A stretch of 64,000 nucleotides of DNA from Leeuwenhoekiella marinoflava DSM 3653. Its GTDB lineage: Bacteria > Bacteroidota > Bacteroidia > Flavobacteriales > Flavobacteriaceae. Position 1 is the stretch's first letter. Every line of letters begins with the position of its first letter. The stretch spans positions 100,649 to 164,648 of the forward strand of contig NZ_FQUN01000013.1 of assembly GCF_900129005.1 (NCBI RefSeq), read 5' to 3'. This document shows, piece by piece, positions 47,401-54,538 of the stretch. The notes under the pieces are model-generated. The model saw only the letters and a list, made by a program, of their open reading frames with translations, was not told the origin of the DNA and did not search any database. The position numbers and the translations under genes were made by a program.

Positions 47401-47533
47401 CTACACTACAGTTCAGAACCCGTTTACATTTAGTGACTATGATGGTTGGGATCCTGAAAACGCCGGTAGAAATACCTATGGCGCCTCATTTATGGCACGT
47501 ACGTATATGGCCGGTATAAACTTTACTTTCTAA
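44411..47533 (+). CDS. SusC/RagA-family TonB-dependent transporter (second locus)
   Basis: The 1,040-residue outer-membrane protein has a signal peptide (cleavage near residue 28, VMAAP), a carboxypeptidase-D-like extension (about 42-115, ISGVVYDTDSGETLPGVSVSIKG) and the motif EEVAIIGYGKVKRSNLTGSV. The plug (IRVRGANTINTG, PLFVVDGIF, LKDAASAAIYGSRGTNGVVII) and a full barrel ending in a typical aromatic C terminus (YMAGINFTF) follow. It starts the second polysaccharide-utilisation locus and should import its target oligosaccharide. SusD follows after 17 bp. Confidence 0.95.
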   Translation: MRTFLQLRMLKQVTLLALALLGTTKVMAAPNLVEVFYIYEQKTISGVVYDTDSGETLPGVSVSIKGTSTGTITDLDGSFQLQVEPGAVLVFSYVGYMKQEVPVGDQTSLTVNMETDVQSLEEVAIIGYGKVKRSNLTGSVSTVSSETLEKTNKVDAVSSIQGQVAGVTVQRTDNKPGGGGFNIRVRGANTINTGSGNGGYSPGQNPLFVVDGIFVDDISFLNPADIERMDVLKDAASAAIYGSRGTNGVVIIQTKKGKEGKMTVRYNNYVGFKEIYNLPPVFNGKSYVPFLRDVVVGNQFASNNDGNYGQYSAAAVNIEDYLSEEELQNIANGVSTDWVDLITRNGFQQNHTLDISGGNENTVYAAGLGYTQDQGTVYGEDFNRYTLKGNIQSDLTDWLTFGYDNYITLAKTNEGSLEAFRSAYRLKPIGRPYDDNGDLLFLPTQKETQLSNPIFDTQNWKLENKYINFIGNISLSVKPVEGLSITTKFAPNVKYTRVGEYRGLYTKSAIGNQSNTRAEVNNFLDYSYTWDNIVDYSLDIDNDNSLSATLVYSRFLQDNESYGIQVRNFTSDNFLFYNLGAGSNVNSYGSGFSRQTLESYTARLNYNLMDRYILTLTGRYDGASVLSDDNKWAFFPSASFAYRVIREDFMRNQKVFSDLKLRLSYGQTGNNGIGGGLNPLGTLSLLESSYTNIGDASVPTLYVNGLANQELSWERTSEVNLGVDFGFLNNRLTGSVDVYNRNIKDIIFFRPLPTVTGFGGTFDNIGESRNRGIEVGLNAKIIDNEDFTWSTNLNFASNRNEIVNLYGNSDEIIFGAQGGTFIHRVGEPTGSLYGFKNDGIWQLDEAAEAASYGQKPGQVRVVDVNGDGQITEQGDRVVLGNPLPKWTGGFTSTMNYKNFDFSFFVYTSQGVTISSNFHNARAFSYDGEPARLWNGYDTNYWTPDNPTNNWFQPGNGGPYQGAIKNMDVSFVKVGFMTLGYSLPQETIQKLGIKKLRLYTTVQNPFTFSDYDGWDPENAGRNTYGASFMARTYMAGINFTF

Positions 47534-47550
47534 AAAAATTAACTAGTATT

Positions 47551-49167
47551 ATGAAAAAATCAATTTATACCTCAGCTCTCGCACTACTGCTTACCAGTAC
47601 GCTGGTAACGAGTTGCGATGATTTTCTTGAGGAAACAAACAGACAGGCTATAAGTATTCCTTCTTCAAGAGAAAACGAAGAAAGCTTTCTACAACTCGTT
47701 AATTATATCTACGAAATAACACGTGACAACACCACCCGTTATGCACCAGATATGCTTTATGTACTGGAAGATCTAGGTACTGATATAGTAACCCGAGCCT
47801 CCCCTCTTACCGGTGTTGATGCAATAAACGATTATGTGGATATGAACGCATCAAACTATGTGATGCAAGTGTATTGGGCTAATCAATATAAGCAGATCGC
47901 TGCTGCAAATACGCTGCTTGCAAACGCTGATTTAATTGATGATGTAGAAGAAAACTTAAAAACCAGAGGAGTAGGCGAAGCCAAATTTTTTAGAGCCTGG
48001 TCGTACTTCAATCTCGTTGAAAACTTTGGAGGTGTTCCGGTTGTTACCGAACCTATAACCACAGCACAATCTGATTTTACCCGTGCCGAAGAGCATGAAG
48101 TTTATGAGCTAATCGTAAGCGACCTCAACGATGCCATAAATGCCGTTGATGAAAATCCGGAAGAATTTGGCCGCGTATCTAAAGATGCCGCACGCCACTT
48201 ACTGTCTAAAGTATTGCTAACCCGTGGTTACAAGTCTTTTGCGGCATCTGATGATTACACCGGTGCAATTTCTTTAGCAGAAACTGTAATTGCAAATCAC
48301 CCGCTTGAACCTACGTTTGCAGATGTGGTTGATATGGAAAACCAGCGCAATGACGAGGTGATTTTTTCATTCCTTTTTGGAAGCGAGAGTTCAAGTGTCG
48401 GCTGGGGTAACACCAAACATTTACTTTACAAATTTGAATACTTCAACTATCCCGGACTAGCTCGTGGAACACTGTATCAAAATGGTATCGGCAGAATGCC
48501 TACTCCATACTTCTTCAATATGTTTGAGGACGAAGACACCCGTAATGAAGAAACATTACGATATGTTATGTATGCTGATGTGGCTGAAGAAGGACTTGAA
48601 GTGGGAGACACTGCTATTTATTTTCCTAAAACAGCATGGAGCCAGGAACGTATAGACAGCAAGCCTTATGCAGTAATTAATCCTGACCAGTACTTGGTTA
48701 ACGACGGGGTTACCAATGTGCACTGGCCTATGTTTAAGAAGTTTGAAGACCCGGGTGCTCCGTTTGTATACGCCAATGAGCGTGCTTTAGGTGATCGTGA
48801 TATGATAATGATGCGCGGGGCTGAAGCTTATCTAATTGCAGCAGAAGCCGCTTTGCAGAACAACAATGCAGGCGCAGCAGCTAATTACCTTAACGCCGTG
48901 CGCTCACGTGCCGGGATCACTACGCCGCTTACTGCAGGAGATGTAGATCTTGCGCTCATATTGGATGAACGTGCCCGCGAACTCATAGGAGAAATAAACC
49001 GCTGGATGGATCTGAAACGTACCGGTACTCTGTTATCGCGCGTTTTAGAATACAACCCACACGCAGCACTTAACAGTGCAATAGCCGAAAAACATCATCT
49101 AAGACCTATACCACAGGCTGAGATTGATGCTTCCGGTAAGACAATTAGCCAAAACCCCGATTATTAA
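47551..49167 (+). CDS. SusD/RagB-family glycan-binding lipoprotein (second locus)
   Basis: The 538-residue protein carries a lipobox (LVTSC, Cys22) and the SusD pattern CDDFLEETNRQ, VGEAKFFRAWSYFNLVENFGGVPVVTEPI, a helical core, and the C-terminal block (RGAEAYLIAAEAALQNNN, LDERARELIGEINRWMDLKRTGTL, HHLRPIPQAEIDAS, SQNPDY). It should act as the surface lid of the partner SusC. A strong terminator follows directly, so susCD2 forms its own transcript, separate from the enzyme operon at 50 kb. Confidence 0.95.
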   Translation: MKKSIYTSALALLLTSTLVTSCDDFLEETNRQAISIPSSRENEESFLQLVNYIYEITRDNTTRYAPDMLYVLEDLGTDIVTRASPLTGVDAINDYVDMNASNYVMQVYWANQYKQIAAANTLLANADLIDDVEENLKTRGVGEAKFFRAWSYFNLVENFGGVPVVTEPITTAQSDFTRAEEHEVYELIVSDLNDAINAVDENPEEFGRVSKDAARHLLSKVLLTRGYKSFAASDDYTGAISLAETVIANHPLEPTFADVVDMENQRNDEVIFSFLFGSESSSVGWGNTKHLLYKFEYFNYPGLARGTLYQNGIGRMPTPYFFNMFEDEDTRNEETLRYVMYADVAEEGLEVGDTAIYFPKTAWSQERIDSKPYAVINPDQYLVNDGVTNVHWPMFKKFEDPGAPFVYANERALGDRDMIMMRGAEAYLIAAEAALQNNNAGAAANYLNAVRSRAGITTPLTAGDVDLALILDERARELIGEINRWMDLKRTGTLLSRVLEYNPHAALNSAIAEKHHLRPIPQAEIDASGKTISQNPDY

Positions 49168-49173
49168 AACCCG

Positions 49174-49219
49174 AAAATCCGTTAATCTCGACCTGGCCTT
49201 AAGATTAACGGATTTTTTT
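49174..49219. terminator. Intrinsic terminator after the second susD
   Basis: A perfect 15-bp stem (AAAATCCGTTAATCT and its complement) with a 13-nt loop ends in a run of T residues, starting 7 bp after the susD stop. The minus-strand GntR gene ends at 49237, so the hairpin may serve both directions. Confidence 0.92.
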
Positions 49220-49236
49220 AAATTCAGTTTAAAAAA

Positions 49237-49935
49237 TCAGCTCAGTTTACTAAAATGTGGTGTAAGATGATTGCGCATGTGCTCTCTAAACTCATAAGCA
49301 GTCCCGTTACGCAAGGTTTCTACCAGATCATTATGTGAGACAGTACCCCTTACAGGTTCAGCGGCAGACTTAGATTCCTGTTGCATCATATAATGAAAAA
49401 CGGGTAAAAGCATAGATTGAAAACGGTTTAAAGTTCCGTTACCTGACATTTTATAGAGATAGGAATGAAACTCAATCTCATAAGCCAAACGGGTCTGAAG
49501 CTCCGTTTTACAAAGCGGATCATTAGCTTCCCGGTCTACTATTTCTTGTAAACTATTTACATCAGAATCTTTTTTTCTAATGAACAGCAATTCACTCATA
49601 CCGACTTCAAGCACCAGTCGCAACTCAAATATGTGTTGCATGGCTTCTTCCCCAAGAAGGTCAGGATCCATAATGCGCTCAATTCCGCTTAAAATATCAG
49701 GCTCTGCAATAAACATCCCCTTACGCTTTTTAGACTCGACAACGCCCAGCATTCGCAGGCGGCTAAGCGACTCGCGCACGATGTTTCGGCTAACACCCAG
49801 GTTTTCTGCAAGTTCAATTTCACCCGGTAAAGAGTCTCCAGATTTAAAGCGGTTCTCTTTTAAAAATTCGAGAATGCGCTGTTCTACCTGCTCAACAAGT
49901 GAAACAGATTTGATGGGTTTAATTTTGGAAGACAT
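49237..49935 (-). CDS. GntR-family regulator, FadR subfamily
   Basis: The open frame reaches 49974, but the ATG at 49935 gives a sensible N terminus (MSSKIKPIKSVSLVEQVEQRI, 232 residues). A winged helix occupies about residues 12-75 (SGDSLPGEIELAENLGVSRNIVRESLSRLRMLGVVESKKRKGMF split over two motifs). An FCD ligand-binding domain follows (about 90-230; ELRLVLE, EIEFHSYLYKMSGN, SHNDLVETL, RNHLTPHF). FCD proteins bind small carboxylates through a metal site, and several respond to uronates or their catabolites. It is divergent from the GH28 operon across a perfect inverted repeat at 50010-50043. Confidence 0.9.
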   Translation of the reverse strand: MSSKIKPIKSVSLVEQVEQRILEFLKENRFKSGDSLPGEIELAENLGVSRNIVRESLSRLRMLGVVESKKRKGMFIAEPDILSGIERIMDPDLLGEEAMQHIFELRLVLEVGMSELLFIRKKDSDVNSLQEIVDREANDPLCKTELQTRLAYEIEFHSYLYKMSGNGTLNRFQSMLLPVFHYMMQQESKSAAEPVRGTVSHNDLVETLRNGTAYEFREHMRNHLTPHFSKLS

Positions 49936-50009
49936 AATGAATTGATGGTTAATTGCAAATTTCTGGTAAATCAACTGAAAATTAAGACATTCAAAAAAGT
50001 AATTTTAAC

Positions 50010-50043
50010 ACATATTTTAAATATATTGCTATTTAAAATATGT
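50010..50043. promoter_or_regulatory. Perfect 14-bp inverted repeat, candidate GntR operator
   Basis: ACATATTTTAAATA at 50010-50023 is exactly mirrored by TATTTAAAATATGT at 50030-50043 around a 6-nt spacer. It lies 75 bp upstream of the GntR start and 16 bp before the GH28 ATG, where bound protein would block transcription or translation start. The position between divergent regulator and operon makes it the best operator candidate in this locus. Confidence 0.65.
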
Positions 50044-50059
50044 CCTACATATAAAATTA

Positions 50060-51472
50060 ATGAACATTACGAATATACACGATTTTGGTGCCGTAAATGA
50101 TGATTTTACGAATAATTCGGTTTCCATTCAGAAAGCAATTGATCATTGCTCCGATCTGGGTGGCGGAAAAGTAATTATTCCTGCCGGTACCCCTTTTTTG
50201 TCAGGCCCCTTTGACCTTAAATCAAATATTGAATTACACTTAGAACAAGGCGCTGTACTGAAAGCCTTCCCTGACGAAAGTACTTACACAAAAAGTGCTT
50301 TCAGACAAAATCTGGGTGAAGGCACAATCTGGATAGGTGGAGAAAATCTCAGCCAGATTGCTATTACGGGCGGGGGTAAACTAGACGGCAATGGCATCTT
50401 CTTCATGGGTGATGAACTGCACGATTCGTATGAGCTCAAACCTTTTGAAACTATAGATCCCAGACCGCACATACTCACACTGGTATCGTGTAAAAATGTA
50501 AAGATACATGGCATTACGGTAAGTAATGCTGCCTACTGGGCCCTACATTTTATAGGTTGCTACGATGTTTCTATCGCAAATATTTCGATCTATAACGATC
50601 TTAAAGTGCGGAACAGCGACGGTATTGATCTTGATCATTGCCAAAACGTACGCATCAGCAATTGCCATATCGAATCGGGTGACGACTGCATTTGCTTAAA
50701 AAATCGGAGGGAATATGAAGAGTTAGGTCCTTGCAGGAATATCGTCATTTCAAACTGTACCCTGATTAGTACTTCGTGCGCTATCAAAATTGGCTCCGAA
50801 AATATGGACGCCATCAGCCACGTTACTTTTAATAACTGCATCATCACGGGAAGTTGCCGGGGTATTGGTATTCAAAACCGCGATGAAGGCACGGTTTCAG
50901 ACATTATTTTCTCGAATATTATGGTAGAATGCAAACAGTTTTCTGACGTATGGTGGGGAATGGCTGAGCCTATTTACATCACCGCTTATCCACGCGCCTC
51001 ACACAATCATAAAGATGCAGGCTGGAGGTTGAAGCCGGGAGCTGCTGAAGCCGGTATTGGCAAGGTTTCAAACATCACCTTTGCCAACATTAGGTGCAAG
51101 AGCGAAAACGGTATTTTCTTGGGTGCAGCATCACCAGGTCTTCTGGATAATATCCGCTTTAACGATATTGACCTCGAGATTTCAAAAACTACCGAATATC
51201 CCGGAGGTTATTACGACTGCAGACCTTGTAAAAATGCTGATTTTATTGGCGAGCAGACCGCAGGTTTTTATATGATAAATGCCCAAAACGTGTACATTTC
51301 AAATACCACCGTAAACTGGGGAACTCAAAGACCAGACTATTACGGTAACGCGCTTTATGCCGAAAACATAACCTCTTTGGTTCTCGATAATTTTAATGGA
51401 GCTGCGGCTTTTGATCATCTCGAAAGCATCGTTAAGAAAGGAAACACTCAACTCGAAAAAATCGCAAACTGA
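50060..51472 (+). CDS. GH28-like right-handed beta-helix glycosidase without signal peptide
   Basis: The 470-residue protein is a pectate-lyase-like beta-helix. It starts with the GH28 entry motif INDFGA-type sequence (ITNIHDFGAVNDDF) and contains NSDGIDLDHC (about residue 184) and SGDDCICLKN (about 206), which supply the GH28 catalytic Asp residues. The polygalacturonase GHG histidine motif is not present; the equivalent stretch reads STSCAIKIGSE, seen in GH28 relatives of unclear specificity. No signal peptide is visible, so it is predicted cytoplasmic, unusual for GH28. The inner-membrane symporter gene follows after 2 bp. It may cleave an imported uronic-acid glycoside; exact substrate unknown. 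Confidence 0.82.
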   Translation: MNITNIHDFGAVNDDFTNNSVSIQKAIDHCSDLGGGKVIIPAGTPFLSGPFDLKSNIELHLEQGAVLKAFPDESTYTKSAFRQNLGEGTIWIGGENLSQIAITGGGKLDGNGIFFMGDELHDSYELKPFETIDPRPHILTLVSCKNVKIHGITVSNAAYWALHFIGCYDVSIANISIYNDLKVRNSDGIDLDHCQNVRISNCHIESGDDCICLKNRREYEELGPCRNIVISNCTLISTSCAIKIGSENMDAISHVTFNNCIITGSCRGIGIQNRDEGTVSDIIFSNIMVECKQFSDVWWGMAEPIYITAYPRASHNHKDAGWRLKPGAAEAGIGKVSNITFANIRCKSENGIFLGAASPGLLDNIRFNDIDLEISKTTEYPGGYYDCRPCKNADFIGEQTAGFYMINAQNVYISNTTVNWGTQRPDYYGNALYAENITSLVLDNFNGAAAFDHLESIVKKGNTQLEKIAN

Positions 51473-51474
51473 TT

Positions 51475-53634
51475 ATGGTTTTAGGCTTATCATATCTGGA
51501 TATTGTAGTATTGGCGCTATACTTTGGCGTCATTGTATATATCGGTATACGATCTAGCCTAAAGATCAAGAAGGAAGAAGATTACTTTTTAGGTGGCAGA
51601 AAGTTTGGAAAACTATTTTCAACCTTTGCCAGTTTTGGCCAGGCCACCTCTGCAGATGGACCTGCAGGTGTCGCAACCACCACATTTAAAAATGGCGCAA
51701 GCGGGATCTGGAGTTCACTTTTGATGCTTTTTGCCACTCCTCTGTTTTGGATTACGGCGCCCTGGCTGCGAAGGCTGCAGATCACTACAATGGGCGATTT
51801 TTATGAGGAGCGTTACGCTTCGCGAAAAATGGCCGTCACCTACGCCTTAGTAGGAACCATAGGGATGATGGGCTTACTTTCGGTAGGTTATAAAGCGGTT
51901 ACCACAACAGCTTTAGCAATGACTGGAAAATCCGAAACCGCACTGACTGCGACTGAAAAGATCGAAAAAGAGAAAGCAGATCGCTTATTTGAACTGTCTA
52001 ATGAAAACTTTACCTACCTCTCGCAGGCCGAGAAACAGGAATTAACCGAACTAAGACAGGAAAATCCGCGGGCATTATTCAGTTATTTTTCTGAAGACAT
52101 GCTTATCTGGACCATCTGCTTTATCGTTCTGTTTTACACAGCATTAGGAGGACTTGAAGCTGCTTTTTATACCGATTTACTTCAGGGTATTTTTATCATT
52201 CTGCTTTCAATTATTCTTATACCCTTCGCCTGGTCAGCGATTAACGAGCAATTTGGCGGCAGCGGTATGATGCAGGCCCTTTCGCATCTGCACGAGCAAC
52301 TACCCGAAAGTACTTTTGAGATTTTTGGTTCACCTGCGACCATAGACTTTACTTGGTATTTTATAGTTATGGCTGCTTTAGTATCGGGAATGACGGTAGT
52401 CGCACAGCCGAATCAACTGGTAACCGCAGGTGCTGCAAAGAATGAGGATGCTGCGCGTACCGGCTTTGTGACCGGTACGTTTATGAAACGTATTGTGACC
52501 ATTTTATGGGGAATGGTGGGGCTTTGCGCCATATTGCTTTATGGAGGTAAAATCATGAACTCCGATTTTGTTTGGGGTCACGCCACCACACAATTGCTGG
52601 CTCCTCTGGGATTGGGTCTTGTTGGTCTGATGCTGGCCAGTTTAATGGCGGCTTTAATGTCTACGGCAGACTGCCTGATGATTACCGTATCCGGTTTGGT
52701 GGTCAACAATTTTTACAAATACTTCTTTCCAGATAGGTCTGCCAAACATTACATCTGGGCAGCACGTATCTCGGGAGCTATTTTCCTTATTGGGGCGGCA
52801 ATCATTACCACCCAGTTTGATACGATTTTACAGATTTTAAAGTTTATCTGGGAGTTTTTTGTAGTCTTTGTAGCAGCCTTCTGGCTGGGCTTAAAATGGC
52901 GACGTGCAAACCGAATTGCAGCATGGAGTTCGATTTTGCTCACTTTTATGCTGTTTTACATGATTCCGATGATTTTGCCTACGGTTTTTCCAGCGATGCG
53001 TACTGATGAAAATCTTACCAAACTTACCGACTCCCGCATTGTAACGCGAAATTATGAAGTGAAGGAGGTTGATTTGGAAAACCGCAAACACGATATCGCA
53101 AAATGGGAAGAGCTTCCGAAAAGCGAAAAAGAGCAGATCAAAAAACCGAAACAACTTAGTCTGGGTGATCGCTATGCTGTTGATTATGCTATGCCCCGTC
53201 AGGCTATTTTTTGGTCTAAAAGTGTTTCTAGTGCTAAAGACGGAACCTCCTACGGCCGCGGTTATATGTATCTCGAATTGTACCTGCTGGACCGTCTGGG
53301 ATGGGATCTTTCTAAAAATCCGTATGCTTTAAACGAAACCATAAGGCTGGGCATACGCCTGTTGTTTCCGTTTCTGGTGCTGATTCTTATCGCTTTGACC
53401 ACAAAACCCGATTCTGAAGAACATTTACGCTTGTTCTATCAAAAGATGCGCACCCGCGCAACCGATAACAGTTCGCTGAAAAATCAACCCATTACTGAAA
53501 CACTCTTATTCCCAAACAGCAATTGGGAAATTTATACCTGGAATAAAAAAGACCGTAACGGCTTCCTTCTGGCCTGTCTCATTGTTATACTCATTATTGG
53601 ATTACTTTACCTGATGGTTTCCCTCGGGTCTTAA
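51475..53634 (+). CDS. Large SSS-family symporter
   Basis: The 719-residue membrane protein has an SSS core (YFLGGRKFGKLFSTFASFGQATSADGPAGV, LLASLMAALMSTADCLMITVSGLVVNNFY). It is longer than the ~550 residues usual for the family. Two hydrophilic insertions are visible: a Lys/Glu-rich one at about residues 145-200 and another at about 505-600, followed by two more hydrophobic helices at the C terminus. It lies between the GH28-like gene (2-bp gap) and the inositol oxygenase gene (13-bp gap). From this context it is a candidate importer for inositol or an inositol-containing or uronic-acid glycoside; the sequence alone does not set the substrate. Confidence 0.85.
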   Translation: MVLGLSYLDIVVLALYFGVIVYIGIRSSLKIKKEEDYFLGGRKFGKLFSTFASFGQATSADGPAGVATTTFKNGASGIWSSLLMLFATPLFWITAPWLRRLQITTMGDFYEERYASRKMAVTYALVGTIGMMGLLSVGYKAVTTTALAMTGKSETALTATEKIEKEKADRLFELSNENFTYLSQAEKQELTELRQENPRALFSYFSEDMLIWTICFIVLFYTALGGLEAAFYTDLLQGIFIILLSIILIPFAWSAINEQFGGSGMMQALSHLHEQLPESTFEIFGSPATIDFTWYFIVMAALVSGMTVVAQPNQLVTAGAAKNEDAARTGFVTGTFMKRIVTILWGMVGLCAILLYGGKIMNSDFVWGHATTQLLAPLGLGLVGLMLASLMAALMSTADCLMITVSGLVVNNFYKYFFPDRSAKHYIWAARISGAIFLIGAAIITTQFDTILQILKFIWEFFVVFVAAFWLGLKWRRANRIAAWSSILLTFMLFYMIPMILPTVFPAMRTDENLTKLTDSRIVTRNYEVKEVDLENRKHDIAKWEELPKSEKEQIKKPKQLSLGDRYAVDYAMPRQAIFWSKSVSSAKDGTSYGRGYMYLELYLLDRLGWDLSKNPYALNETIRLGIRLLFPFLVLILIALTTKPDSEEHLRLFYQKMRTRATDNSSLKNQPITETLLFPNSNWEIYTWNKKDRNGFLLACLIVILIIGLLYLMVSLGS

Positions 53635-53647
53635 AACGCTATGACTT

Positions 53648-54511
53648 ATGAAAAATACAAACCAAAACATACAACCGCTACAAAGTCTGGACGAATGGGA
53701 AGATGACGTTGTACGTCGCTATCCTGAGCCGGCTGCAAAAGCCAAAGAGGACTTTCGTAATTATGAAGCTCCTGCTCGTGACACGGTAAAAGAATTTTAC
53801 CGCATTAATCATATCAACCAAACCTATGATTTTGTACTTGAAAAGAAAAACGATTACCTCAAGTTCAACCGGCGCGAGATGTCGCTTTGGGATGCTGTAG
53901 AATTTTTAAATACGCTCGTTGACGATTCTGACCCGGATATTGACCTGGATCAAACGCAACACTTACTGCAAACTTCTGAAGCAATACGTGCAGACGGGCA
54001 CCCAGATTGGTTTGTACTTACTGGTTTTCTGCACGATTTGGGCAAAGTGCTTTGTCTTTTTGGCGAACCGCAATGGGCAGTGGTAGGTGATACCTTCCCG
54101 GTTGGATGTGCGTATTCAGACAAGATTGTATATACGGAGTTTTTCAAACAAAATCCAGATTACTCCAACGAGCGTCTAAACACCAAATATGGCGTGTACG
54201 AGCCCAATTGCGGACTGGAAAATGTGCATATGTCTTGGGGTCACGATGAGTACCTCTATCACATTATGAAAGACTATCTTCCTGAGCCTGCTTTATATAT
54301 GATACGTTATCACTCGTTTTATTCGCAACACCGCGAACGGGCTTATGATCACCTAATGAGTCCTCATGATCACGAGATGTTTAAATGGGTTGAAAAATTC
54401 AATCCCTACGATCTCTATTCCAAGGCTCCAACCCCGCCAAACGTAAAAGAATTGCGTCCCTATTACGAGAATTTGGCTGCTAAATTTTTACCGGACACGC
54501 TAAAGTTTTAG
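53648..54511 (+). CDS. myo-Inositol oxygenase
   Basis: The 287-residue protein is a full-length homologue of eukaryotic MIOX, a di-iron enzyme that oxidises myo-inositol with O2 to D-glucuronate. All six iron ligands are present in order: H105 (TQHLLQ), H129 and D130 (FLHDLGK), H199 ([10 protein letters not shown]), H222 (RYHSFY) and D255 (NPYDLYSK). The second-shell D92 (VDDSDPD) and R37 (DFRNYE, equivalent to mouse Arg29) are also conserved, as is [15 protein letters not shown]. No signal peptide, so cytoplasmic. It lies in the middle of a glycosidase operon, implying that inositol is released from the substrate of this locus and routed into uronate catabolism. Confidence 0.95.
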   Translation: MKNTNQNIQPLQSLDEWEDDVVRRYPEPAAKAKEDFRNYEAPARDTVKEFYRINHINQTYDFVLEKKNDYLKFNRREMSLWDAVEFLNTLVDDSDPDIDLDQTQHLLQTSEAIRADGHPDWFVLTGFLHDLGKVLCLFGEPQWAVVGDTFPVGCAYSDKIVYTEFFKQNPDYSNERLNTKYGVYEPNCGLENVHMSWGHDEYLYHIMKDYLPEPALYMIRYHSFYSQHRERAYDHLMSPHDHEMFKWVEKFNPYDLYSKAPTPPNVKELRPYYENLAAKFLPDTLKF

Positions 54512-54538
54512 ATTACATTTTTATAAATAGTACCTGTT

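Noticed and set aside
50060..51472. Ordinary secreted polygalacturonase
   Set aside because: There is no signal peptide, the GHG histidine motif is missing, and no pectin lyase, esterase or rhamnosidase lies nearby.
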